This document shows positions 10,251-20,365 of a DNA stretch of 64,000 nucleotides, in pieces (position 1 is the first letter of the stretch; each line of letters starts with the position of its first letter). Below the pieces are notes generated by a model. It saw only the letters and a list, made by a program, of their open reading frames with translations. It was not told the origin of the DNA and searched no databases. The translations under genes were made by a program, and so were the position numbers. The stretch spans positions 26,205,608 through 26,269,607 of the forward strand of contig CAMGYJ010000010.1 of NCBI GenBank assembly GCA_946122785.1. The letters run 5' to 3'. The stretch comes from Linum tenue (taxonomy: Eukaryota > Streptophyta > Magnoliopsida > Malpighiales > Linaceae).

Positions 10251-11849
10251 TTAATATTAGAATTGGAGGGTTTCATTTTCATTTAAATCACGAAATGCAT
10301 AAAAAGAATATTAGAGTACAAGAACAATACTCTTATCAGTGCAAGAGTACAAATTATTATTAATCTTCATATTTGCATTAACAAAACTACCAATACATTC
10401 ACAAACATAGATATATAAACAAAAAACAATAATACTCCTATCAGTTTCACGCAACCCAACGCCAGCAGGGATAGATCTAATTACAAAAAAAAAAAAATCC
10501 AAATCTACTTAAATCGGCTCCCTGTCGATGCCGAAGCAGATTCAATGAAAGGTTTCCGCCTATGTTATTCCTTCTTCCAGCGTTCAACCTCACCTCCACC
10601 CATCCTTCCCACGACCGCTGTCTCTCTTATTTACTTGGGTCACGACAATACCTACGCTTCGTTGCTCAAATCCCAGAAACGGAAAAGAGGTCATAAACCA
10701 ATTTTAAACCATAAAATAGAAAGGAAACACACAAATCTTACCTTGATTGTGGTTGAAATCCGCGTCTGCTTTCTTAATGACCATGATGTAGGTTGTGCGT
10801 AGGCGAAAGGAAGAAGAACATATCTGAGATTGCTGTCTTCAGGAGTAGATTGTGGTTGAAATCCGCGTCTGCTCCCACCACCTCCGCCGCTAGAACCCAT
10901 AATGGCAAAAAGGGGAAGAAAAAAAAAACGAAGTCAAACCTTATCTCCACCTAATCTAAACCAACAATCGAACCCCAAAAATAACATGCACAGATAAATC
11001 TTACCCAGATTTGTTCGTTCGAGTCGATTTTAGGGAAGTCTCTGGTTTTTGCCAGATTTGTTCCCTATGTCGCTCTCTGTTTAGTGCGATTGAGAGAAAG
11101 GCAAGAAGAAGTGAGATGGCAATGGTTTTGTTTTGGTTATTTTACTTCGTATAAGGAGGGAAAGAGGAAGACTCGAGAAGGAAGTTGAAGGGTTCTGTGG
11201 ACAAAACAGAGGATGGAGGGGAGAAGGGCGGCCGCTCAAGGGTTTCCAATTGCTAAAAGGCGTTTATATATGTTCACAGACATTAAAGAGACTATAGCAC
11301 CCTCATGTAGGTTTTTGATGCACTAACAAAAGAATATAAACTTTGATAACTAATAAAAATTTATTAGAAAAAAGCAAATTTTGTGTGACGTGAATTTAAT
11401 TGGATTTAAAATATTTGTTACTAAGTGACCATTTCAGTAGGTTTATATGACCAAAAGTATTAGTTGCTTCGAAAAATTGGAAGGTTGGTAGCCAATAAAT
11501 TTGGTTATGAAATTTAGCTGTGTGATATTTGGTAATTTCAAATTAAATATCTCAAATAACTAATAAGAAAATCAATTATTATCTTATTTACGTATCAATT
11601 GAATGTGTAAAGAACCCTCTTCAAAATCTATGAATTATTGCAGATTACATGAATGCACAATGATAAAGTATCAAGGTTGAATCATTCTTTGTTATCCTTA
11701 GCTCGAGAGCCAGACAAACGAGTCCTACACTAGTCAGGATATTGTATCAATCGTTCAGATTTCACACTCGTACTCGCGAGTTAACCAAAAGCAGTCAGAA
11801 CAGTGGTGTGATGGTGCATGAGAGGGGAGAACGATAGTTGAATTCATTA
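10251..11849. other. CACTA interior without recognisable coding sequence
   Basis: Includes a poly-A tract (about 10484-10499) and a stretch at 10540-11240 that looks like a captured 5' gene region on the minus strand, with a GC-richer beginning and a short Gly/Ser-rich frame. Nothing can be named. Confidence 0.35.
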
Positions 11850-12198
11850 CGATGGCGTTCTCACCGATATCATTGAGCTTCGTTATACTAAAGGGCTTCG
11901 CGTTGTATTGTTTCAGTGTGAGTGGTATGACACCGCTCGCGAAGGCGTTGGTTACAGGAAGGATGGACATGGCACTATTACAATCAACACAACGCGAAGG
12001 CTTAGAACAAATGAGCCATTTGCTCTGGCTAGTCAAGCAATTCAAGTTTATTATGTGCAATCTTTGAGAGATCCAAATTGGGAAATTGTGGTTGAAACGC
12101 GACCAAGAAATTTGTTCGCGATGTCATCTAATACGGAAGGAGAAGGAGAAAAGGAGAAGGAGCATTTGACAAAGCCTATCAAGAAGACAATATTTTAA
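11850..12198 (+). pseudogene. DUF4216 domain relic of CACTA transposase gene
   Basis: The frame reads YDGVLTDIIELRY, then VVLFQCEWYD, then FALASQAIQVYYVQ and DPNWEIVVETRPRNLF, followed by an acidic/lysine-rich tail and TAA at 12198. This order is the DUF4216 region at the C-terminal side of plant En/Spm (TNPD-like) transposase genes. The DDE transposase core upstream is not recognisable in 10250-11840, so the element is dead. Confidence 0.75.
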
Positions 12199-13152
12199 TT
12201 GATGATCCTAGGGTACTCCAAACCGAGGGAGATGATCTCTTAAACTGGACTAGAGCAGGGTTCGAAGATTGAGTATGACTAATTTGGTCTTTGTAGATCG
12301 AGATATATATTATATAATTTCTATTTTTCATAGAACAGTGCTTATTATGTGATTTTTTATTGATTCAATAATCATTTCTAAAACATGTCATTCTTGTGCG
12401 ATTCAATAATCATATACGTTTTTTCATTTATTTTGTATAAAAGGTTTCAATTTTGTAACCAAAAGGTTCAAAAGAAATGTGTATGGCGTACAAAATGTAT
12501 TGTTCTGACCATTTAATGCTGACGATATTTTATGGCGTCAAAAATGTTATTTTTTCCCGAACGAACTGTGGCGACGAAATTTTTCCTGACCAAATAGTAT
12601 AGACGAAATGCTTATTGAGTCAAAATTGTGTTTTAATGACCAAACAGTACTGACGAAATTTTACGGTTGTCAAAAAAGATTTTTTCCTGACCAAATAGTA
12701 CCGAGGAAGTGTTAATGGCGTAACAAATATGTTTTTTCTGACCAATTAGTACTGACGAACTTTTAGTGTTGCCAACAATAAATTTTTCTGACTAATTACT
12801 TATGATGAAAAAAGAAATTCATCAAAATTAATAATTTAATGTTGACGATCGTTATTTTGTCGTCAATAATAATTATATTTTCTGACGACATTTTTTTGTT
12901 GGTTAGCAATGCTGATTATTTCCAACGCGGAATATGAAGTCGTCAAAAATAATGCGCGTGAAAAATGAAAATCGGACCAAAAAACATTTTACTGATGAAA
13001 AAATACCTTTTTTGACAAAAATCCACCTCTGTCATTAGTAATTTCATTATTACAGACGAAAATTGTTTGTCGTCGGAATTATTGATATTTTTCGATGCAT
13101 TTTTTGAGTCGTCGGTAAGTTTTCGTCACAACTGCCTACCTTTTTTGTAGTG

Positions 13153-13563
13153 GTCACAGCTGCCACTGTGACTCAAATTCCTGATCTCAATACCCTAGGC
13201 ATCTCAATGGTGCGTATTGACTTTGCGCCATGGAGTATCAATCCTCCTAACAGTCTCCCAAGAGCCACCGAAATTCTCACTATCATTGAAGACTCTCTGG
13301 AAGTCGGATTCTTCACATCAGACCTTGATAGTCACCTTATCTCAAAGATTCTCTTCGTGTTTCCAATAGGGTTGATTCACTTCCAACGCAACGTTGGGCA
13401 TGCTAATGTTGTGGCCATTGCTGCACTAAGCAGCCAAAACCCAGGAGTTATCACTATAGCTAACTCCATCTTTGGGTCAAAGCCAGACATTTCTACCGAC
13501 ATTCTTGCAAAGACATTCCAAGTGGACAAAAGCATTGTGGAGCAAATCCAATCGAAGTTCTAG
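13153..13563 (+). pseudogene. Germin-like protein pseudogene (3' half of exon 2)
   Basis: Begins directly after the CACTA terminus at the equivalent of residue ~79 of GLP-B and keeps frame to TAG at 13563. It is closest to [41 protein letters not shown] and [15 protein letters not shown]. The first germin box is ruined: the HTHPRATE of GLP-B is NSLPRATE, so both metal-binding His residues are lost. Five residues (QKGDV) are deleted in frame before FVFPIGL. The signal peptide, exon 1, intron and cysteine pair are absent. Its 3' flank also aligns with the GLP-B 3' flank for about 150 bp. Confidence 0.9.
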
Positions 13564-13794
13564 AGAAGCATATATATATATGGGATGTTCCATAAAATTA
13601 TGGTTACTTATGATGTCAGAATCTGATTATAACTTATCCATCGCTCATTTATGTTTTCCTTTATATTATATTTATTTGGATGACCATTTAGTGGGTACTC
13701 CGATTGATGAGTACTCAAAATGATGGTTTGCTGAATTGTTGTATGCGTAAGTTTGCTGAAGTTTATTAATAACTTTATTTTATGTTATTGGCCT

Positions 13795-14258
13795 TTATGT
13801 TTCCTTCACCGTGTAGATATTGTTCCCCTCGTGCTGCCAAACAAGACCATGTGGGCTGTGCACAAACCAATCTTCGGGAATAGCCTCCAAATACCGCTTC
13901 AATGAATTTAACTCTTCAAGTTCACCACCTCTCAGATTGTATTTGTAGCGAGTGATCACCTGCCAATGAATCCTGTCAAGTGTCAAGCACAACACGAACA
14001 TAAGAAATATAATCATCCAAGGACCGTGAAGCAGCCACGATCCTTGGAAAATGGCCCGGAGTTCACATAAGTGAACTTCCAAAACAAACAACCAACTTTG
14101 ACAATATTGTACCAGAGAAACCATCCTTTCGTACTACCCCTCCATTGCATTTTCCATCCAGATCCATCCTCTCCATATTTCACCCAAATCAGATGACTCC
14201 ACCATGCCCCTCTTTCCACAACAAATCTCCAAGCCCACTTACTAATTAGTTGATTCAT
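13795..14258 (-). pseudogene. LINE (L1-type) ORF2 fragment
   Basis: Minus-strand frames read KWAWRFVVERGAWWSHLIWV and then, in another frame, NSLKRYLEAIPEDWFVH and YTVKE. These match the stretch between the reverse transcriptase and the zinc-binding (zf-RVT) domain of plant non-LTR retrotransposons (consensus NKWLWR...W..VI..KYG ... F.VKS). At least one frameshift separates the pieces. No tail or target duplication is seen. Confidence 0.6.
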
Positions 14259-16124
14259 ACAATGCAGGCAATGCGGTCAAACTTCCGTTTTAAAACTTAA
14301 AAGCTTACAGTTTTATATTTCTAGGTGACCAGAACTCTTTCGTTTCCATATAAAATCTTTAGTGTATATTGTGCTTTACAGCTTAAAAGCTTATGCTTTT
14401 AAACTTCTAATTCATCAAAATGTTTTACGCTTTTAGTTCACTAAATGAGTATTCTTTTGATGAAATTAATTGTCAAAACTCTATTTTAAATGTAATCTAA
14501 TTTGATGATACATTTGAGATTAAATATACATACTGCTACTTGAATGCAATCTCAACTTTAATAGAGTAATCTAATTCACCATCTCGGCTCATCCCAAAAT
14601 CATTCGCATATAGAGGGAAATGTAACTTATTGTTAAAATCTACATTTATGAACTTATTGTTAAGATTCAATGAGTTGCTCAACTTAGACATGAATTGTAG
14701 GTATTTACTAACTTTTCTAAATTCTGTACACTCATATTTTACATGGTAGATGTCGTACTTAACAGATTTTTTAGTTATTTTACAGTATGCGTAAAAAACT
14801 TACGCTTTTACACTTTGATTCTACACTTTATGAATTTACCCATTTTCCGATATGAGGTAGAATCACGCTTTGGCTGCATTGAATGCATGAAACTAAGAGT
14901 ACTAGAAAGCAATCATGAGAAAAGGTACACTCGGACTTGCCTCCTTCATCCTAACTAACAGATAAGCATGCAATCAAACAGCAATACGAATCTATGTATA
15001 TATGAGGTGCGAAGGTCACTGAAGTGGTGATCGATTCAATGATCATGTCTCTTAATCTCCCTGCTAAATGCTTCTGCATGCCCAATGTCACCACAACCAA
15101 CTTCATCGACTAGAGATTATTCCTACCTCGTCTAAATGTGTTTTACCCATCCACACAATAGTCTTATGAATCAATGATCATGCACTCATCCTATTAGCAT
15201 CGATTAGGGGAGCTCCTAACTAAAAGGGGATGGTCACCTCGTCAGCTAGCAAGGTCTCTAGATCTTCTACCCAAGCATGGAAGCAAATTACATCATTCAC
15301 GTAAATAACCCTAGGGCAAACATATGCAAAATATCATATCAAGCATCCAAACCATAGATTGAAGCATTAGAACACTAACTGAACTCAAATCATGACATGA
15401 ATTAGGACTTCGGGGACAGAGATCCATAGATTGAAGCATTAGAACACTAACTGAACACTAACTAAACCCAATGTAATTAGGACTTCGGGGACAGAGATCC
15501 AAGTATTTAAGAGACTACCCCATGGTAAGAGAAAGGAAAAGCAAAGAAAGATAGAAGAAAATCATTGATAGAAGACGCCCAATTGCTGGAAAATCCTCCT
15601 CCAAGCTTCCTCCTTAGTCTTATCTTCTCCCTTCGATAGCGTTTCTCTCTCTCTAAGGATTCTTAACTTCCAAGCTCTTCTTCAGCAACAAAACACTCCC
15701 CTATTAATAGATGTCAAAAAATCCAAAAAAAAATTATCTTCCTAAAAAAATAAGTTTATTGTCGTGATTTTTCAAAGTGGCTGGTGATCTTGAAACAATG
15801 GTGCTTCTAGCTTTTGAGCATGAGAGTTCATGGTTGTGAAAAAGAAGTTGTGGCCGCAATCTGAAACAATGGTGCTTCTGGCGCTTCTGGCTGTTGTGCC
15901 AAGGGATCAAGGATCCCATTAGGGTTATTTGTCGTGTCCCGCGATCTGCAAAACGACTAGGAAATTCCCGTTTGTAATTTGGTTACTTTGCACGCGAACT
16001 GGGGAAATGCCTTCTTCTTTACACTTGCAACCTGGAAACCTAAGCATATTCATTCAAAACTCACTATGCAACCTAATAATCAACATATAGATGAGAGAAA
16101 TAATTCTAAGCTACATCTAGAGTT
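14259..16124. other. AT-rich intergenic DNA, no gene recognised
   Basis: No conserved frames. It contains one short tandem repeat (15352-15502). The part from 15000 to 15700, with a TCTCTC-rich end, could be retrotransposon-derived but nothing diagnostic is present. Confidence 0.4.
15352..15502 (+). repeat. 72-bp tandem duplication
   Basis: Two units starting CCATAGATTGAAGCATTAGA and ending GGACTTCGGGGACAGAGAT, with a period of 72 bp and a few differences in the middle. Confidence 0.8.
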
Positions 16125-16129
16125 TAGGC
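16125..16129 (+). repeat. Target-site duplication TAGGC, left (copia)
   Basis: Matches 33153-33157 exactly. Confidence 0.85.
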
Positions 16130-16256
16130 TGTGGCGATCTCTAATTTATTGTTTAATAATTTGGGGGTCACTTTGTAATTACCCACTCTCCACATAGCAA
16201 GTGATTAGGAGAGTTAGGGTTAGGTTTTTTTACCTTTAAGTATTTCGGCTAGGGCA
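16130..16256 (+). repeat. Copia 5' LTR, first part
   Basis: Aligns with 32870-32996 of the 3' LTR from the first base (TGTGGCGATCT against TGTAGTGATCT). It stops at AGGGCA where the CACTA element begins. Confidence 0.9.
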
Positions 16257-17022
16257 CACTACAAGAAAAATGGTTTTTAGCGGCAGAAATTTGCGGCACA
16301 TAAAATAATTGCTTCCTAAAATATGTTATACGAGACTATTATATTTTTTGCCTCAAAAAATATAATTATGTGCCTCAAAAACTCTTATTATTTTGATATT
16401 AGCTTTAAATTAATTGAAATAATACATATAGCGGCACATTTGTTCTAACCGTCACGTAAAGTTTTGCGCCCTTATCTATAGAAAATGAATTTCATTATTA
16501 TATTCATATTTATAACTTTTGGAGGCAGAAAATTATTTGCTGCTATATAAATATTTTTAGAGGCTAAAATAAGAGCGAATATTGCTTCTTAAAATTAATT
16601 TATATAAAATAAAATCTTTCACAATAAATATGAAATGTGTCGACGATGATAATTCAAATACCAACTATTAAGATTGTCTCCGTAGATAAACATGTGACTC
16701 CAATTATAAAATATATTTATTGTAATTATTTTGGAGATTAAAATGCAGTATTCAAAAAATCTATGAAATAAATTAATTAGCAACGAATTGAATGAAAAAA
16801 ATGAAATGAATAAAGGGACCGGTTATTGTAACAACACCCATTGTGTTGTTATTGTAACAACACTAGTCCCCAACCAATAGGAAGCTAGGATTGTGATGAT
16901 TTTTTATTAAATGAGTTGACCTAGTGTAAAATCAAAACAGGGGTATAATTGTCATTATGAAAAATCTATTTAAATAAAAAATAAAAAAAAATAAAATTTT
17001 TTATTTTCTGTCCAAAAATTTG

Positions 17023-17235
17023 GTCGTCGGAATTCTGCCACCGGTCGCCGGAAAATGGGCGCCGGTCACCGGAATATGCTTTTTGTCGCCGGAATATGCT
17101 TACCGGAGTCGGAATATGCTTACCGGCGTCGGAATCTAGTCACCGGGGCCGGAATATGCCTATCGGCGTCGGAATCTGCTCACTGACGGTCACCGGAGTT
17201 CGGTCAACGGTCTTCGTTGACCGGTCAACGGTCAA
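17023..17235 (+). repeat. Degenerate CCGG-rich short repeat
   Basis: Repeats of about 19-22 bp built on CCGGCGTCGGAATATGCTTA with variation, followed by TCAACGGTCAACG-type repeats. It lies inside the MULE, upstream of the 21-bp array, and is GC-rich against AT-rich surroundings. Confidence 0.7.
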
Positions 17236-17246
17236 CGACCACCGGA

Positions 17247-17850
17247 TGTTATGGTCTGCATTGTGAGATTTATGGTTTGGTTTCTCATTTTTTTTATGCC
17301 TTTTATGGTTTGTTTTATTGTGTTTGTGGTTTGCATTGAGAAGTTTCTGGTTTGTTTTCAAAAACTTTGTGGTTTGCATTGTGAGGTTTCTGGTTTGTTT
17401 TAATATATTTGTGGTTTGCATTAGGACGTTTATGGTTTGCTTTTTTGGTTTGCGTTAACGTGTTTGTGGTTTGCATTAGGAGGTTTCTGGTGTGCTTTCG
17501 CAAATGTTGTGGTTTGCTTTGTGAGGTTTGTGGTTTGTTTTAGGAGATTTGTGGTATGCATTAGGAGGTTTCTGGTTTGCATTACGAAGTTTCTGGTGTG
17601 CTTTCGAAACTTTTGTGGTTTGGTTTGCGAGGTTTCTGGTTTGTTTTGATATATTTGTGGTGTACATTAGGACGTTTTTGGTTTGTTTTATCGTGTTTGT
17701 GGTTTGTATTAGGGGGTTTCTGGTGTGCTTTAGAAATATTTCTGGTTTGTTTTACCGTGTTTCTGGTATATTTTAGACAATTTATAGTATGCATTAGGAG
17801 GTTTCTAGTATGCTTTCGAGATAATTGTGGTATGCTTTGTGAGGTTTGTT
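17247..17850 (+). repeat. 21-bp tandem repeat array (~29 units)
   Basis: The array is built from 21-bp units of the form GTGGTTTGCATTAGGAGGTTT, with many variants (CTGGTTTGTTTTAATATATTT and others) often alternating as 42-bp pairs. Because 21 is a multiple of three and the units lack stops in several frames, overlapping open frames of 60-98 codons appear on both strands with 7-residue periods. These frames are not taken as genes. Confidence 0.85.
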
Positions 17851-18419
17851 ATTCTATCCGACGTTCTTACTAAATGAATGGAATTAGTAACAATAATTAG
17901 TAATGTGTATACTTACCAGATTCGTATATATAATTACATAGTTCTCTCGGGTAGTTATCAAAAATAGTCACAAACCTATACACTTTGTACAAAACGGTCA
18001 TAAACCTTTCATTTTGCACGATTCGGTAACACAACTTTGTACTTGTAACGAAATAGTCATTTCCGTCTATTCTCATCCAAAAACTTAACAGAGCGCTGAC
18101 TTGGCTTCCAACTAAGTTGCTTAGTCAGCAAATAATTAATAAAATTTATCTATTAATTATTTTAATTATTTCAGTTCACCTACCTGCATACCTTCCGACG
18201 CCCTTTCCCGCCGGCAACAGTAGCCGGAATTAACCTGGCCGGTATGAATTTAAATATTTAATAATCACATAGTCGGAAATAACCTGGCCGATTTCTGATT
18301 CACTTAATCTCATCGAGTCATCATCCCCATCGGCAACAAGTGAACAGTGGCGGACAAAATATTTCCTAGCAAATCCATAATCAATCCCCCCTTCCCCAAG
18401 CGAGACAAAAGAGAAGCCT

Positions 18420-20187
18420 TGTAACACCCCGGTATTCTAGATTTGGGTTCGACCTTAACACGTGATCGGTTGGATTGACGGTTACGTACTAAGAGTTACA
18501 ACCGCGATTTAGAACTAATAATAATAACTATTATTATTATTACTATAATTATAAAAAAAAATTATATTTAGACCTAGAGGCCGAGCGGCCCTCAATTATT
18601 CCCAAAAACCCTCGCCCATCCCTTTCCTCTCCCCGTCACAAACCGCCGCCCAAACCCTCTCCCTTGCGCATGTCTCACCTGCTCAACAGTTCCAATCAAA
18701 TTAGCTCCTGCAGCAGCTCTCGGCCAGGAGTGGAAAATGGGGTGCGCTTTGATTTATTTGACTAGGAGAGAAGCGTCAGCAGCAATGTCCTTGTGCCTAG
18801 CATCTCCATCATTGGGATCAGACAGGAGAAAGCGGAATTTGACCATCCTCATGCTCTCGGTTATAGGTTAAATCGAAGGCTTCCACCTTACAATTCAATC
18901 ACTACACGTGCATGGGTTATTGCATTGGATGGAAGTCCATTAACATTTCTGGGAATGGTATACATGGATGGATGGAGTAGGTGATGTGGGGTATGACAAA
19001 AGAAGATGGAAAACGAGAAGTGATGGAGGAGGAAGTAAAATTGGATCAGTCAACTTGAACAACCAATTAGGTGAGTGTAAAGGGGGTAAATTCTACGCCT
19101 TACGTATTCTTTTATGTTTTATGATTTTAAGTATTTTAGTGAATTGGTTATCGTTGCTTGGTTATGTGTATGATTGATTAGTTGTGCTTTGCTTGAGTTA
19201 CGGTTTGAGATGATTTTGTGTTATTTGAGGTGATTTTGTTTGAGTTGTGCTTGAAGTGAATGTTTATTAATTACTTTGAAATTTTTACGAGTATAAGTTA
19301 TTATTAAAGAGTAAGAAACAAGGTCTTTTTAAGAAGTAACTCACCTTCAAGAAGGTGAAGTCGTTTTAAGTGTATTTAGTCACTAGCGTCAGTCCGTTGC
19401 CTTTTGAGACAGTTTGAGATAGAGCAGCAGTTATGCTCTTGAGATTTTTAAGATGGGCAGCAGTATGCCCTTGAGAATCGTGGTGAAGAGCCACCATGAT
19501 AAGTTTAAGATGTTAGGGGGATGAATCGTTACGACTTCCCTAACTAAGTTTAAGTTTAAGGAAAGCCTGGATGGCTTCTCATACGTATGAGTTGGCAACC
19601 GGACTAGCTAGTGAGGGATCCCAGCGTCAGTCAATTATTTAAGTCGAGATTTGAGTTTAAGAGAGGAGAGTAACTTCAACTCCCTCAAAGTTTAAGAGTT
19701 AAGATTTTAAGATCGGAAGTACAAACAACTTCCACTAGTCAAAGTTAGGTGTTTAAGTAAAGTACTCAAGTATTAGAATTATTAAAACGTAAGGGCGTAG
19801 ACTGACCCCATCTCACTCACCAGTTTGAAGAGGACTAAGAGGAGTTAGAGAGCAGCGAGTTCGAGTGAAGCTAGCTAGAGGAGGACGGTACGAGCGTCAC
19901 AGAGGATGTCTAGTCAGAGTTTTTCACACAAGCAGCAACACTTGAGACTAGTTAGTTATTATGTTTTATGATTATGAGTACAGACTGGAGATTATCTTGA
20001 GATCAGGTTGAGATTTTAAAGTTTGAGTTTAATTTGCCTACGTGTTAGGGCTTTGCTTCGAACTTCAAGTGTGTTTTCAGTATTTTTATTTATGTTAAAT
20101 TTTTCCCGCTGAAATTTAAGGTTTGAGTATTTTATTTATCAAGGGCATTTTAGTAAAAGTAGTACCCGGCCGGGTTAGGGTGTTACA
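18420..20187 (+). repeat. Gypsy-type 5' LTR
   Basis: Starts TGTAACACCCCGG and ends GGTTAGGGTGTTACA. Near-identical to 24431-26199. Short matching frames appear in both LTRs (for example starting at 18793 and 24805) but are judged non-coding. Confidence 0.93.
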
Positions 20188-20190
20188 TTT

Positions 20191-20202
20191 TGGTATCAGA
20201 GC
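20191..20202 (+). promoter_or_regulatory. Primer-binding site (initiator tRNA-Met)
   Basis: TGGTATCAGAGC, three bases after the LTR end. This is complementary to the 3' end of plant initiator tRNA-Met, used to prime minus-strand synthesis. Confidence 0.9.
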
Positions 20203-20321
20203 CTGGTTTTCCTCTGTTCCTTGGTTTCCAAGGAATACTGGAATGTCGGTCTCAGTTTTTAAAGGTTTTGTTTTAAAGGAAAGGAAAATGAGTCAAGAGT
20301 CTCCTTTTAAGAGTCTATAGA

Positions 20322-20365
20322 ATCTCCAGTCTACTCTAATCGTATACGATAAATAACTTTAGTCC
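20322..20365 (+). repeat. Internal direct repeat of gypsy-type element, copy 1
   Basis: AGAATCTCCAGTCTACTCTA with following ATAAATAACTTTAG. The second copy is at about 23586-23627 (AGAATCTCCAGTATACTCTA ... AAATAACTTTAG). The two suggest an internal duplication or recombination between related elements. Confidence 0.65.

Larger units (their letters stand above)
9985..13152 (+). mobile_element. CACTA (En/Spm) element remnant, left end missing
   Basis: The right end is TTTTTTGTAGTG (13141-13152), the reverse complement of the canonical CACTACAAAAAA terminus. Subterminal regions at both sides (9990-10250 and 12480-13140) are rich in short GACGAAAT / CGTCAAAAAT / CGTCGG motifs in both orientations, typical of CACTA subterminal arrays. 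A DUF4216 relic sits at 11850-12198. No CACTAC left terminus is seen. The left flank is Tat retrotransposon and the right flank is a GLP exon, so the two flanks are not halves of one target. Confidence 0.7.

Noticed and set aside
17437..17873. Overlapping open frames of 60-98 codons with a W/F/C-rich repetitive product
   Set aside because: They are produced by the stop-poor 21-bp tandem array and occur in several frames and both strands; no gene signals.
18793..19177. Two short frames duplicated exactly at 24805-25189
   Set aside because: The duplication is explained by the two LTRs; no known product or conservation argument beyond LTR identity.
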